A stretch of DNA of 63,273 nucleotides from Planctomycetota bacterium (GTDB lineage: Bacteria > Planctomycetota > Phycisphaerae > UBA1845 > Fen-1342), in NCBI GenBank assembly GCA_018814045.1, contig JAHJAR010000284.1, positions 1 through 63,273 of the forward strand, in the 5' to 3' direction. This document shows, in pieces, positions 9,301-18,116 of the stretch. Below the pieces are notes generated by a model that was not told where the DNA came from, ran no database searches, and saw only the letters and a program-made list of their open reading frames with translations. A program made the position numbers and the translations under genes. Every line of letters starts with the position of its first letter. The stretch's first letter is position 1.

Positions 9301-10986
9301 TATACCGACGTGCCGCAGAATCCGCCGCTGGCACAGGTCGCTGCTTTCACAGAGCAGATCCCGGCCGTGGACAGCGATGGCTGCGCGCCGATCGAAGGCT
9401 GCAAGACGGTCAACAAGTGGTACACCTGGCCTGGCCCGCCGCCGTTTCCCGGGACCGTCTTGGGTGCTCCCGATGCTTGGGATGGTGGTGGGTTTGTGAT
9501 CTGGACGGGCTACTACCGCCCGAGCGCCCAGCCGCGCGACTACACCATCGGTGCCCGCGTGCTCGGCCAGGACGTGAAGGACCGCTTCGGCACCTCGGTG
9601 ACGTTCGACGGCACCTGGCTCTACATCGCCGCTCCCGAGCGCACCGCCCGGGACGAGGATGTACTCGACCTGGCCGGCGAAGGTGACCGCTTCCAGTCCG
9701 GCGTGGTTTATCAGCTTCGCGTCAACATCGGCCAGGCCCAGGGTGGCCGGCTCCGCAAGCTCCAGCTCTGGCAGGAGCGCGAGCGCAGTTGGCCGGACGT
9801 TGATCAAGAGGACACGCAGCGCTCTGACTACACCATGCCGGTCCCACACCAGTACATCATCGAGACCGTCGGCTCGATCCGTGGTTACGACAAGGTTGCC
9901 GTGCCGGTCAATCCGAGCGACCCCTGGGTTATGGACCACTCGTTCGACAACGGCGACTGCCCGCCGCCGTATGCGGCGCAGGGTGGCGCCCGCCAGACCC
10001 AGACCTATGGGTACACGCCCTATGCCTCCAGCACGGCGGGCTACTGGATCGATCAGACCTGGCAGATTGTCGGTCCGCATCAGTTCGCCAAGATCGACTT
10101 CGTCCAAGCCGTGGATGACATCAACGACGACGGTTACAACGACTACGTGATCGGCTGCCAGCTCGCGCGGTCTGACTTCGCCGACGCTGGCAGCGATACC
10201 GTCGGCGGTCTCTTCCTGGTGTTCAGCGAAGAGCCCGGCAAGACCGGCGACGTCCTGCTGGACAAGCTGGCGGTCTCGCCTGCCGACCCGAACCGTCTCA
10301 ACGGTGTGTGGATCAAGGGCCGCGAGCCTTCGGGCGACGCTCAGACCCCGGCCGAGTTCGGCCGTACGGTCGACGGCGCCGGCGACTTTGACGGCGACGG
10401 CGTGGCCGACCTGATCATCGGTGACTCCGCCCACGCACAAGCCATCGTGGTGCTCGGCTCGCGCACGCTCCAGAGCCCGGAGGTGGGCTATGAGGTCGAG
10501 GACGACGCCGACCCGAGCAACGGTATGCCGATCGAGACGGACCGCGTTGTCCGCTTCCGCAGCAGTGACCCGACCGACGAGACCGGGTTCAGCGTAGCCA
10601 GTGCCGGTGACGTGGATGGCGACGGCAACGCCGACGTCCTCATCGCCGCGCCCCTCGCCGAGGGCGGCAAGGGCAAGGTCTACCTGATCTACGGTTCGCC
10701 CGACCTGGTCGGCGGCGTGTTCGACCTGGCCAACGCCGGCACGCTGGCACTACCCGGCATCGTCTTTACCGGTCGCGGTGCTGGTGATGCGCTCGGCGGT
10801 GGCTTCTCGAAGGCCAAGAACCTGTACCACAAGCAGGGCGTCCAGTTCCGCGGTCAGGGCCTGACCAAGCTGGGCGATATCGACAACGACGGACACAACG
10901 ACTTCGCCTTCAGCGCGATCGGTGCCGACCCGCTGGGCAAGACCGACGCCGGCGAAGTGTATATCTTCTACGGCAGCGGCGACTAG
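6400..10986 (+). CDS. large FG-GAP repeat lipoprotein
   Basis: A 1528-residue exported protein. The N-terminus is basic (MPRKR) with a hydrophobic stretch ending in a lipobox, SIGGC, at residues 26-30, so it is a predicted lipoprotein. A Pro/Gly/Asp-rich linker follows (about 32-95). Residues 100-640 hold several Ig-like beta-sandwich modules of similar pattern (a VEI/MSL-RPG start and an FYDADG-like acidic loop). From about 700 there are integrin-type FG-GAP/calcium loops: DLNDDGKDEVLI, DDMDGDGLPEIVF, DDINDDGYNDYVI, DFDGDGVADLIIG, DVDGDGNADVLIA and DIDNDGHNDFAF. These predict a calcium-dependent beta-propeller at the cell surface. The ligand is unknown; adhesion or envelope architecture is an inference. 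It stands alone as a transcription unit between a divergent neighbour and a strong hairpin. Confidence 0.85.
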   Translation: MPRKRLHSWPVALFVIVTGLMTIISIGGCPVAQQPTTPVDQQDDQTQETRPPNNQNQLNRPIPPPPLDEGDGQDGSGGSSGGVPGADGGDDGGGDSEQSQPLVLNITAPGSANIYLQPGGEGTVTYEVFGGDPNDGPITVELFYDLDGVAATGDEATLKTNLPPRGTEGFTALGVDTGSYHLGLRAANNKASVAAYADGQLVVVGEPVITFVKPVAGVEIRPGAGVPVQFNIATLATSVTYTVFIDTDTEVNGNETDAFGGGGLNPTGTIVTAALTTGTYFIGVTVSDSVGHKNTVYFRNSADALVTFTIDEAPTVVVTEPLQNVIVDPGTPVQVTVNVADPEGSADVVLFYDADGAFNGNEGTITTRQLTNPQATFNADLITDALEPGVYRVGASIDDGVDKPVAAYALGTVRVTGPPSVVITIPTPTTSMSLRPGKLVDVKFTIDDPERVLLDDGVRVILAQDANVDGVLDQNEQANPVWQSTETFGEGPHSYKLDTAVLNGLIDPNLQYGLFVVGIRAEELSGQAAIKYATDAAKDTVFIYADSNAPQFVDFTPVGNLIREYIDTLTINITTNDTSPILLWVYLDSDINPPDPLNFPGMIDEIPLVEAMLVQPGQQVTALNLNLEQIKEDYGAGKYYYFVYYMDGVLPAFSRYAAPPGANQSKADELYSLTIRDRIIDAFDVTELETRDDAAVLRGINAQDLAGSALKGVPDLNDDGKDEVLITSRFGKPYKIDLGDGVGFGEGYLIYGDRLTGAQTLSAVGGLLDGMVFNGIRAAQTNAGFGLPNLPATEGLADVTVVDDMDGDGLPEIVFSFPRVESVSLATTSPLVQSSKLFPDLSGLGNLEYSAWDPQNMVWTPNVAQFTRGGIVVVSSHNLNLQNEDLLNRKGNRVIDLHEAGQVFTSMSRPGLVVYTRPLGGSADTHWLSNGVADCDGDTEPETDYVEYEVRWDTVFDNQGPGGFQQTYTDVPQNPPLAQVAAFTEQIPAVDSDGCAPIEGCKTVNKWYTWPGPPPFPGTVLGAPDAWDGGGFVIWTGYYRPSAQPRDYTIGARVLGQDVKDRFGTSVTFDGTWLYIAAPERTARDEDVLDLAGEGDRFQSGVVYQLRVNIGQAQGGRLRKLQLWQERERSWPDVDQEDTQRSDYTMPVPHQYIIETVGSIRGYDKVAVPVNPSDPWVMDHSFDNGDCPPPYAAQGGARQTQTYGYTPYASSTAGYWIDQTWQIVGPHQFAKIDFVQAVDDINDDGYNDYVIGCQLARSDFADAGSDTVGGLFLVFSEEPGKTGDVLLDKLAVSPADPNRLNGVWIKGREPSGDAQTPAEFGRTVDGAGDFDGDGVADLIIGDSAHAQAIVVLGSRTLQSPEVGYEVEDDADPSNGMPIETDRVVRFRSSDPTDETGFSVASAGDVDGDGNADVLIAAPLAEGGKGKVYLIYGSPDLVGGVFDLANAGTLALPGIVFTGRGAGDALGGGFSKAKNLYHKQGVQFRGQGLTKLGDIDNDGHNDFAFSAIGADPLGKTDAGEVYIFYGSGD

Positions 10987-11040
10987 GCCGTCGAACCGTA
11001 CGGGCGGATCCTGGTCTGTTCGCTAGCGCAGTATCCAAAG

Positions 11041-11070
11041 CAGGCCCGTGTTCAAACGAACACGGGCCTG
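11041..11070. terminator. bidirectional hairpin terminator
   Basis: A perfect 13-bp stem (CAGGCCCGTGTTC pairing with GAACACGGGCCTG) with an AAAC loop, midway between the convergent stop codons at 10986 and 11127. No T-tract follows on either side, so termination efficiency is uncertain, but the position and symmetry suit a shared terminator. Confidence 0.7.
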
Positions 11071-11126
11071 TGCTATGTGTGCTCGACGTTCCGGGCGCGC
11101 GGCGTGGTCTACCGCCGGGTTCCCTG

Positions 11127-12794
11127 TCATCCCAATCCCGGCACATCCACCCCCTTCGCCTGCGCCACTTCGATTGCCTTCTCATACCCAGCGTCCGCAT
11201 GGCGGAAGATCCCCGTCGCCGGGTCGGCGGTCAGCACGCGCTCCAGCCGTCGGTCGGCCTCGTCTGTTCCGTCGCAGACGATCACCATACCCGCGTGCAG
11301 CGAATAGCCGATGCCCACCCCGCCGCCGTGATGGATTGAGACCCACGTCGCCCCGCACGCCGTGTTCAGCAGCGCGTTGAGCATGGGCCAGTCGGCGATG
11401 GCGTCGGAGCCATCCTTCATACCCTCGGTCTCGCGGTTGGGCGAGGCCACCGAGCCGCAATCGAGGTGGTCGCGGCCGATCACGAGCGGCGCGGACACTT
11501 TGCCGGTTCGCACCAGGTCGTTGAAGATGCGGCCCATCTTCGCCCGCTGCCCGTACTTCAGCCAGCAGATGCGGCAGGGCAGCCCCTGGAACGCCACCTT
11601 CTCCCGCGCCATGCGAATCCAGCGGCACAGCGCTTCTTCCTCCGGGAAGGTTTCCAGCACGGCGTCGTCCGTGGCGGCAATATCGTTTGGGTCGCCTGAG
11701 AGGGCGGCCCAGCGGAATGGTCCGGAGCCCTCGCAGAACAGCGGGCGAATGAACAGCGGTACAAACCCGACTACGTCGAAGGCGTTCTCCACGCCGGCCT
11801 CTTGTGCCTGGCCGCGCAGGTTGTTGCCGTAATCGAAGGTAATGGCACCGCGCTTCTGAAGCTCGAGCATGGCCCGCATGTGCTCCGCCATCGTGCGGCC
11901 GGCCTCCTGCATGTAGCGTTGTGGATCGGTCTGGCGCAGCGCGAGCGCTGCGCCGTAGCCCATACCATTCGGGACATAGCCGTTGAGCGCATCGTGCGCC
12001 GAGGTTTGGTCGGTGAGCACGTCGGGCGTTATGTTGCGTTTTATGAGTTCGGCCAAGACGTCAGCCACGTTCGCGACCAGACCCACGGACAGCGCCTCGC
12101 CGTTCTCGCGGGCCTTCAGCACCCAGTCGAGCGCCTCGTCGAGCTTGTCCGTCATGCGGTCGCAATAGCGCGTGTCGATTCGCCGCTGTACCCGGGCGCG
12201 GTCCACTTCGACGCCCAGGAATGCGCCCTGGTTGAACGTTGCCGCCAGCGGCTGCGCGCCGCCCATCCCGCCCAGACCGCCGGTGACGACCAGCCGCCCG
12301 CTCAGTGTGCCGCCGAAGTGCTGCCGGGCACACTCGGCGAACGTCTCGTACGTACCCTGCAAGATGCCCTGCGTGCCGATGTAGATCCAGCTCCCGGCCG
12401 TCATCTGGCCGTACATCGTTAGGCCGAGCCCCTCCAGGCGGCGGAACTCGTCCCACGTGGCCCACTTGGGTACGAGCATCGAATTGGCAATCAGCACGCG
12501 CGGGGCGTCTGTGTGGGTCTTGGCCACGCCGACCGCGCGCCCGGATTGCACCAGCAACGTCTCATCGTTTTCCAGACGCTTCAGGGTGGCGACGATTCGG
12601 TGATAGTCCAGCCAACTGCGCGCGGCCTTGCCCGAGCCGCCATAGATGATTAACTCCTCTGGCTTTTCGGCGACGTCGGGGTCGAGATTGTTCATCAACA
12701 TGCGCAGGGCGGCTTCCTGCTGCCAACCTTTGCACGAGATCTGCGGTCCACGCGGGGCGCGAACAACTGGAACGCTCGTGGTACTGCCAGACAT
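11127..12794 (-). CDS. hutU: urocanate hydratase
   Basis: A 555-residue enzyme that hydrates urocanate to 4-imidazolone-5-propionate in histidine degradation, using tightly bound NAD+ as an electrophile. Full-length family match: [11 protein letters not shown] near the N-terminus, [13 protein letters not shown], the NAD-binding [27 protein letters not shown], and [15 protein letters not shown] followed by [39 protein letters not shown] carries the conserved Asp/Cys cluster of the active site. AAGGAG sits 9 bases before the ATG. No other hut gene (HutH, HutI, HutG) is in the window, so the pathway must be dispersed. Confidence 0.95.
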   Translation of the reverse strand: MSGSTTSVPVVRAPRGPQISCKGWQQEAALRMLMNNLDPDVAEKPEELIIYGGSGKAARSWLDYHRIVATLKRLENDETLLVQSGRAVGVAKTHTDAPRVLIANSMLVPKWATWDEFRRLEGLGLTMYGQMTAGSWIYIGTQGILQGTYETFAECARQHFGGTLSGRLVVTGGLGGMGGAQPLAATFNQGAFLGVEVDRARVQRRIDTRYCDRMTDKLDEALDWVLKARENGEALSVGLVANVADVLAELIKRNITPDVLTDQTSAHDALNGYVPNGMGYGAALALRQTDPQRYMQEAGRTMAEHMRAMLELQKRGAITFDYGNNLRGQAQEAGVENAFDVVGFVPLFIRPLFCEGSGPFRWAALSGDPNDIAATDDAVLETFPEEEALCRWIRMAREKVAFQGLPCRICWLKYGQRAKMGRIFNDLVRTGKVSAPLVIGRDHLDCGSVASPNRETEGMKDGSDAIADWPMLNALLNTACGATWVSIHHGGGVGIGYSLHAGMVIVCDGTDEADRRLERVLTADPATGIFRHADAGYEKAIEVAQAKGVDVPGLG

Positions 12795-13033
12795 AACACT
12801 GCTCCTTCAGGTACGCGGAGCAGCGATTATAGCACGGCCTCTGACGCCGCGTGGCCGGCCCGCGCCGCCTTCTGCGCGCCGCCCCCACTTCTCCTTTCGC
12901 AGCCAACCCCGCCGACGCTGGCGTAGGGGCTCAGAATCGCACGCGCTACGAGCGCGTCGCGAATCGCCCTCATCTGTGGGAATCGCGCTTGGCAGCCCAG
13001 TCCACGGCGATCGGCGGGACTGACATAGGCGAT

Positions 13034-13103
13034 TATCATCAAGGAATGACATTAATGATAGTACAGAACACTGATGAGCTATCATACCATGGCCATAATG
13101 ATA
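13034..13103. promoter_or_regulatory. four alternating TATCAT/ATGATA sites upstream of the Fic-like gene
   Basis: In an AT-rich island inside very GC-rich DNA, TATCAT (13034), ATGATA (13055), TATCAT (13080) and ATGATA (13098) alternate in orientation at start-to-start spacings of 21, 25 and 18 bases, about two helical turns. This looks like an array of operator half-sites. They lie 170-240 bases before the gene at 13275 and 70-150 bases before its best -10 box. Confidence 0.4.
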
Positions 13104-13180
13104 ACAACGATCAGATTCTCGCTCGGGACAGCCGAGTCTTCAAGAGATGCTCCAAGCAGGTCCTGTACTACTTTCTCGGT

Positions 13181-13208
13181 TTGTGTGCGTTGTTTATCAG
13201 TGTATAAT
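13181..13208 (+). promoter_or_regulatory. promoter candidate for the Fic-like gene
   Basis: A perfect TATAAT at 13203-13208 is preceded, 16 bases upstream, by TTGTGT at 13181-13186 (a half-match to TTGACA). The AT-rich context and position 67 bases before a GTG start with an excellent Shine-Dalgarno make this one of the better sigma-70-type promoters in the window. Confidence 0.5.
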
Positions 13209-13274
13209 GCAAGTGATATCAAATGCCTGCCGGTTCGAATCAGTCGCAGTGCAGGCGGCCATGGAGGTGGTCCG

Positions 13275-14633
13275 GTGCGCGTCACGCCCTGTCCGAGCGA
13301 CTGGTTCGCGCTGGTGGAGGGATCGCGTGAGCCGTTTGAAGTCTTCCGCGATGAACGGGGGCGCCGGCTGATTCAGCGCGCCAACGCCCGCTGTTGGCAT
13401 TGGGCTCAGCTTCGCCGTCGAGAGCTGCCCCCCAACTGGCGTGCTGAGGCCGCCTGGGCCGCGGCCAAGCTGGTTCGTGTCGCCCAGGCGCGTGAGTTCG
13501 GGCTGCGTAGTGCCGACGGAACCCCGTTCTCGTATTGGTGGCCGGAGTCGGCGCTGCACCATTTGCTGGCGATCGACACGTTGGCCTCAGGTGAAGCCAG
13601 CCACGAAGACCCGCTGCCCAGAGCCGGGCGACGGCACTTGCGCGTGTTCATCGACGAGGCGCTGGCCTTGAGCGGTCCGGCGGGCGCCAGCATCACGCGG
13701 GAGGAGGCACTCGAGATCGTGCGTGGCGGCCGACGAGTTCGCACTCGCGCCGAACGCCTGCTGCGCAACACGCATGGGGCGCTGCTCCAAGTGCGCGAAT
13801 GGCGGGAAAGGCCGCTGTCGCCGGAGTTGATCGCCGACTTGCAGCGCGTCCTGACGGCCGGCACGCTGGATAGCACCGACGATGAGGGGCGTATCCGTGG
13901 CACCGCGGACCCTGTTCCGGTTCTGGTGGCGCGGGACGCCGAGGACGCACTGCCGGCGCCCGCCCCGGGCGAGTTAGTGTCCCGTCTAGCCGAGCTTTGT
14001 GCGTTCGCGAATTCGACCCAAGCGCAGCAATTCCACCACCCGGCTGTTCGGGCGCTTCTGTTGCTGTTCTGGCTGCTTCACGACCGCCCGTTTGCCGTTG
14101 AGAACGAGCGCACGGCACGGGCTCTGTGTCTGTGGGCACTGCTGCGTGATGGGTATCGTGTATTTGAGCACGTGGCGCTCGCGCGCGTGTTCGCGGACTG
14201 GGTACAGCGGCAAACGTGGGCGCTGCACTGCATCGCGTCGGATGAGTGCGACGTTACGTACTTCGTTGTCTTCGGCCTGCGGGCAATGCGGCGGGCTTTG
14301 CGCGAATGGCAAACACGACGATCTCGCCGGGGAGTAACGGACCGCGCCGCGTGCCAGTTGCGCGCGCGGCTGCCTTGGCTCAAGCGGCGGCAGGCCGTTC
14401 TGCTGCACGAATTGTGCGCGGCTCCGACACGGGAAATCAGCATCGGCCCCTATCGCGCGGACAACGGCGTGAGCTACGGAACAGCGTACTACGATCTGAC
14501 CCAACTCGCACAGCGCGGCCTGCTCCGCCGTATGCGCCGCGGCAAGCGCTGGGTGTTTCGTTCAACCGACGACTTGGCGGAAAAGCTGCGCCATGACACG
14601 GGGCAAACGGATGACGATCCTACATCCCCATGA
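13275..14633 (+). CDS. Fic-fold protein with degenerate catalytic motif and C-terminal winged helix
   Basis: A 452-residue protein. Residues about 195-330 follow the Fic domain pattern: HHPAVRALLLLFWLLHD, then the motif region RPFAVENERTARAL, then ALLRDGY. The canonical motif is HPFxxGNGRxxR. Here the catalytic His is replaced by Arg271, and both glycines by Glu276 and Glu278, while Pro272, Phe273, Asn277 and Arg279 remain. AMP transfer is therefore unlikely. The C-terminal 75 residues (GPYRADNGVSYGTAYYDLTQLAQRGLLRR is the core region) resemble a winged helix-turn-helix, as in DNA-binding Fic proteins, so a regulatory role is inferred. GTG 13275 is chosen because GGAGGT lies 7 bases upstream. 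The gene overlaps the convergent neighbour by 14 bases. Confidence 0.75.
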   Translation: MRVTPCPSDWFALVEGSREPFEVFRDERGRRLIQRANARCWHWAQLRRRELPPNWRAEAAWAAAKLVRVAQAREFGLRSADGTPFSYWWPESALHHLLAIDTLASGEASHEDPLPRAGRRHLRVFIDEALALSGPAGASITREEALEIVRGGRRVRTRAERLLRNTHGALLQVREWRERPLSPELIADLQRVLTAGTLDSTDDEGRIRGTADPVPVLVARDAEDALPAPAPGELVSRLAELCAFANSTQAQQFHHPAVRALLLLFWLLHDRPFAVENERTARALCLWALLRDGYRVFEHVALARVFADWVQRQTWALHCIASDECDVTYFVVFGLRAMRRALREWQTRRSRRGVTDRAACQLRARLPWLKRRQAVLLHELCAAPTREISIGPYRADNGVSYGTAYYDLTQLAQRGLLRRMRRGKRWVFRSTDDLAEKLRHDTGQTDDDPTSP

Positions 14634-15012
14634 GCAGGCACGCCGATCCGCCGCGCGTGAGAAGTAGTCCGAAGATGTCGATGACACCCAGGATGATGCC
14701 GGCGAGCGCCAAGCCACTACCACCGAGCTGGCCATCCGAGTCTCTGATGCGCCGCCGCGCGGCGATGCCCAACACGACGGCGAGGATCCCCAGCGGGAGC
14801 TTGCCGACAACCACGAGCGAGAGTAGCCCGACAGCCAGCGAAGCGATCGCGGTGCGCGAAGGCGGGAGTGGGGCGGAGTCAGGCTGGTCTGGTGCGGGAG
14901 AAGGCTCCTGGCTGACTTCCGCACCACAGACGGCGCAGAAACGCGGCGCGGCGCCGCCGCGCGGCTCGATGATGCGGCCGCATCTACTGCAGGTACGTGA
15001 TTCGGCGGCCAT
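14620..15012 (-). CDS. zinc-ribbon membrane protein, DUF4190-like
   Basis: A 130-residue protein. An N-terminal zinc ribbon with CSRCG and FCAVCG pairs is followed by a Pro-rich linker. Two hydrophobic segments, IASLAVGLLSLVVVGKLPLG and GSGLALAGIILGVIDIFGLLL, flank the short basic loop RRRIRDSDG. This is the layout of DUF4190 proteins. The start is placed at ATG 15012, directly before the zinc ribbon; an in-frame GTG at 15042 is possible. The function is unknown. The 236 bases up to the BMC locus contain no gene. Confidence 0.65.
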   Translation of the reverse strand: MAAESRTCSRCGRIIEPRGGAAPRFCAVCGAEVSQEPSPAPDQPDSAPLPPSRTAIASLAVGLLSLVVVGKLPLGILAVVLGIAARRRIRDSDGQLGGSGLALAGIILGVIDIFGLLLTRGGSACLLMGM

Positions 15013-15248
15013 TACCAACTGCCATCTCGGGAGTTCGCACACCAGCCGTCATTGTACCAGCGCGGCGTGGCCGCGGGTTGTGCGCGGGGTTGTGGACGTT
15101 GCGGCACGACCTGTGCGGGCCCTGAAAGCGGTCCACGCCGACGCATCGCGACCGAACGGGTGCCGGCGGGCGGGCGAACTTGACACTGTTCCTGCGATGC
15201 ATTCAACTCGCGGGGCTGGATAGGGTGAAATCACTGGTAGATTGCCAA

Positions 15249-16643
15249 ATGTCGAACGCGAGCAGAATCAAGACGATCGCGCTGGGGGCGGATCACGCGG
15301 GCTACGAACTCAAGGAGCACCTTAAAGGCTACCTGCAACAGCGGGGCTACGAAATCGCCGATTGCGGGACGCACGGCACCGCCTCCGTCGATTATCCCGA
15401 ATTCGCCGCTGCCGTTGCCCGTCACGTGGCCGACGGGAGCTGCGCCCGCGGCATCGTAGTGGACGGCGCCGGCATCGGCTCGGCCATAGTGGCGAACAAG
15501 ATCCCCGGCGTGCGTGCGGCGCTGTGCTACGACGAGTCGAGCGCCCGCAACAGCCGGGAACACAACGACGCAAACGTCCTAACGCTCGGAGCGGGCCTGA
15601 TCGGCCGCAATCTGGCCGAGCGCGTGGTGGACGTCTGGTTGACGGCCGAGTGCACGGTAGACCGCCATCGCCGGCGTGTAGCGCAGATCGCACAGGTTGA
15701 GCAAGGCGGCCACCTATCGTCACGGGCGGAGACAAGTTGCGCCACCGCGGCGCCGAGCGCGGCCGCGCCGAGCGCGCTGAATGACGAGGATATTCAGCGG
15801 ATAGTCACCAGGATCACCGAGCTGGGCGCGGCCGGTGGAGAGATTAGTGGCGACCTGGCATCGTTGTTCTGCCAGGTTTGCGTCGAGACCAGTCCCGAAT
15901 CGATGCGGCAGTTGATCGAGGCCGGGGCCGCGCGGATCGGACATCGTCCCGGGCGGGGCGCGCTGCCCAAGGATCTGGCGGGATATATCGACCACACGCT
16001 GCTGCGCCCGGAGGCCTCGGCCGAGGACATCCGCAAACTGTGCGCCGAGGCGCGGGAACACGAGTTCGCCTCGGTCTGCATAAACCCAACGTGGGTCAAG
16101 CTGGCGGCCAGCGAACTGCGCGGCACGGCGGTCGTCGTCTGCGCCGTGACCGGGTTTCCGCTGGGCGCGCACGTGCCGGAAATCAAAGGCCTGGAGACCC
16201 GACGCGCGATCCGCGACGGCGCCCGCGAGATCGACATGGTCATCAACGTCGGCGCGCTCAAGAGCGGGGACTGCGACCTGGTCTTGCGCGACATCCGGGC
16301 CGTGACCGACGCCTGCATGGAACGCCGCGTGATCTGCAAGGTCATCATCGAAGCTGCGCTGCTCACTGACGAGGAGAAGGTCGTCGCCTGTCGCCTGTCG
16401 CGCCAGGCCCGGGCGGACTTCGTCAAGACCTCGACTGGCTTCGGGCCCGGCGGCGCCACCGCCCATGACGTGGCCCTGATGAGCCAGGCGGTGCGCGATA
16501 CGAAGATGGGTGTGAAAGCCGCGGGAGGAATCCGCAGCCTCGAGGATGCACAGAAGATGATTGCCGCCGGCGCAACGCGCATTGGAGCCAGCGCCGGCGT
16601 CAAAATTCTGAAGGAGGCGACGGGCGTGACCGTGTCTGCCTGA
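15249..16643 (+). CDS. RpiB-DeoC fusion: sugar-phosphate isomerase domain plus deoxyribose-phosphate aldolase
   Basis: A 464-residue two-domain enzyme heading a BMC locus. Residues 8-160 are RpiB/LacAB-like (GADHAG at 13-18, DYPEF, then [11 protein letters not shown] and [10 protein letters not shown]). The catalytic Cys of E. coli RpiB (CGTGIG) is Asp72 here. Residues about 237-460 are class I DERA, which cleaves 2-deoxyribose-5-phosphate to glyceraldehyde-3-phosphate and acetaldehyde: [19 protein letters not shown], the Schiff-base Lys393 in FVKTSTGFG and the second Lys423 in GVKAAGG. Between them, after an Ala-rich linker, residues 176-196 ([16 protein letters not shown]) look like a BMC encapsulation helix. 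ATG 1 is placed where RpiB homology begins; the frame is open about 23 codons further upstream. Acetaldehyde would pass to the aldehyde dehydrogenase at 18541. Confidence 0.85.
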   Translation: MSNASRIKTIALGADHAGYELKEHLKGYLQQRGYEIADCGTHGTASVDYPEFAAAVARHVADGSCARGIVVDGAGIGSAIVANKIPGVRAALCYDESSARNSREHNDANVLTLGAGLIGRNLAERVVDVWLTAECTVDRHRRRVAQIAQVEQGGHLSSRAETSCATAAPSAAAPSALNDEDIQRIVTRITELGAAGGEISGDLASLFCQVCVETSPESMRQLIEAGAARIGHRPGRGALPKDLAGYIDHTLLRPEASAEDIRKLCAEAREHEFASVCINPTWVKLAASELRGTAVVVCAVTGFPLGAHVPEIKGLETRRAIRDGAREIDMVINVGALKSGDCDLVLRDIRAVTDACMERRVICKVIIEAALLTDEEKVVACRLSRQARADFVKTSTGFGPGGATAHDVALMSQAVRDTKMGVKAAGGIRSLEDAQKMIAAGATRIGASAGVKILKEATGVTVSA

Positions 16644-16726
16644 CCGGACGCCCGGGTGCCGTGAACGGATGCACCGACGAACCACCGGCCGGCCCGAGCC
16701 GGTGACGGTCTGCGTGAGGTTGAGTG

Positions 16727-17356
16727 ATGGTTGATCTACGATCGTACGTGTTCTTGGACAACTTGCAGCCGCAATACGCCGCCTTCCTCGGCACAGTGGC
16801 GCAGGGTTTCCTGCCGATTGCCGGTATGGCTTCGCTGTACGTGGAGATTTCGCCGGGGATCGAGATCAACCGCATCACGGACGTCGCGTTGAAATCGACG
16901 CGGGTCACGCCCGGCATGCAGATCGTGGAGCGGTTGTACGGGCTGCTGGAGATTCACTCGGAATCGCAGGCGGACGTGCGACAGGCCGGTCGGTCGATCC
17001 TGCAAGCGCTCGAATTGCGCGAGGAAGACCGGTGGAAACCGCGAACGCTGTCGAGCCAGGTCGTTCGCCGTATCGACGATCATCAGACACAACTGATCAA
17101 CCGCATGCGGCACGGCAACATGATTGTCCCCGGCGAGACACTGTACGTGATGGAGCTCGAGCCGGCGGCCTACGCGGCCCTGGCCGCCAACGAAGCCGAG
17201 AAAGCCGCCCACATCAACATCCTCGAAGTACGCTCGTACGGCAGCTTCGGGCGCGTCTATCTCGGCGGCGAGGAGCGCGACATCGACGTCGGTTGGCGTG
17301 CCGCCGTCGCTGCGATCGAAAGCGTGACCGGCCGCGACATGAGCAAAAAGAAGTGA
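16727..17356 (+). CDS. tandem-BMC-domain shell protein (BMC-T)
   Basis: A 209-residue protein that I read as two BMC folds in tandem, which would assemble as a pseudohexameric trimer facet of the shell. The first repeat spans about residues 30-88 ([20 protein letters not shown] and [16 protein letters not shown]). The second spans about 130-205 ([40 protein letters not shown] and [14 protein letters not shown]). The N-terminal 30 residues ([15 protein letters not shown]) are an extra segment not seen in small BMC proteins. The sequence is divergent, so a simple family search may miss domain one. ATG 16727 has a GAGG upstream. It starts 84 bases after the aldolase stop. Confidence 0.65.
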   Translation: MVDLRSYVFLDNLQPQYAAFLGTVAQGFLPIAGMASLYVEISPGIEINRITDVALKSTRVTPGMQIVERLYGLLEIHSESQADVRQAGRSILQALELREEDRWKPRTLSSQVVRRIDDHQTQLINRMRHGNMIVPGETLYVMELEPAAYAALAANEAEKAAHINILEVRSYGSFGRVYLGGEERDIDVGWRAAVAAIESVTGRDMSKKK

Positions 17357-17426
17357 CCCGCGTGCCGACAGAGTGCGCGGCCCCCGACAACAACAGCAAA
17401 CCTGTTCCAGCAGGAGGTAATTGGCG

Positions 17427-17735
17427 ATGCCAGACGCACTGGGAATGATCGAGACACGCGGGTTTCCGGCCATGGTCGAAGCGGCTGACGCCATGGTCAA
17501 GGCCGCGAAGGTGGAACTGGTCTCATACGAGAAGACCGGGGGCGGATACGTAACGGCGGTTATTCGTGGCGACGTGGCGGCGGTCAAGGCGGCCTGCGAC
17601 GCCGGCCAGACCGCGGCGGCCCGCGTGGGCGAGATCATCGCAGTGCACATTATTGCGCGGCCGCACACGAACATAGACCTGGTGCTGCCGCTGGGCCGGG
17701 CCGAGCAGGTGCGGGCGGCCATGAAGTCGAAGTAA
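17427..17735 (+). CDS. BMC-H hexameric shell protein (PduA/EutM type)
   Basis: A 102-residue single-BMC-domain protein, the bulk tile of microcompartment shells. It has the classical opening [20 protein letters not shown] with [10 protein letters not shown], the pore loop segment [20 protein letters not shown], and the late DLVLPLG helix region. The pore residues around KTGGG are expected to line the central channel. The start at ATG 17427 is supported by a strong AGGAGG nine bases upstream. It is 71 bases downstream of the BMC-T gene, in the same orientation. Confidence 0.95.
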   Translation: MPDALGMIETRGFPAMVEAADAMVKAAKVELVSYEKTGGGYVTAVIRGDVAAVKAACDAGQTAAARVGEIIAVHIIARPHTNIDLVLPLGRAEQVRAAMKSK

Positions 17736-17816
17736 CGGGCGCACGACCGACGCTAGGTCGACGGACCACGCGCGAACCGCACTGGCCACCAGCCGCCACG
17801 CAAACAAGGAGTGCGC

Positions 17817-18116
17817 ATGGTACTTGCCAAGGTCATCGGCACCGTCGTCGCGACGCAAAAAGTGCAGACCATGGAAGGCCTGCGCTTCATGGTGCTGCGC
17901 CAGGTGGATCTCGAAGGGAAGGCATCCGGCGGACATGTTGTGGCGGTGGACGCGGTTGGGGCCGGGGTCGGCGAGTTGGTGCTGTACGCGACGGGCAGTT
18001 CCGCCCGCCAAACCATCGCCACGGACAAACGACCGTGCGACGCGGTCATCATGGCGATCGTCGATAACTGGGAGGTCGGCGGCGAGGTCAAGTACAAGAA
18101 AGGCGAAAGCGACTAG
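17817..18116 (+). CDS. BMC-P pentameric vertex protein (EutN/CcmL), copy 1
   Basis: A 99-residue protein of the EutN/CcmL/CsoS4 family that caps shell vertices as pentamers. It has the opening [19 protein letters not shown], then [26 protein letters not shown] and the end [14 protein letters not shown] lies five bases before ATG 17817. The TAG stop is part of the CTAGTGCTC sequence that starts a dispersed repeat. It is one of three BMC-P paralogues in the locus. Confidence 0.93.
   Translation: MVLAKVIGTVVATQKVQTMEGLRFMVLRQVDLEGKASGGHVVAVDAVGAGVGELVLYATGSSARQTIATDKRPCDAVIMAIVDNWEVGGEVKYKKGESD

Noticed and set aside
13230..13250. GGTTCGAATC, resembling a tRNA T-loop
   Set aside because: The flanking bases do not form a T stem and no acceptor or anticodon arm can be drawn around it.
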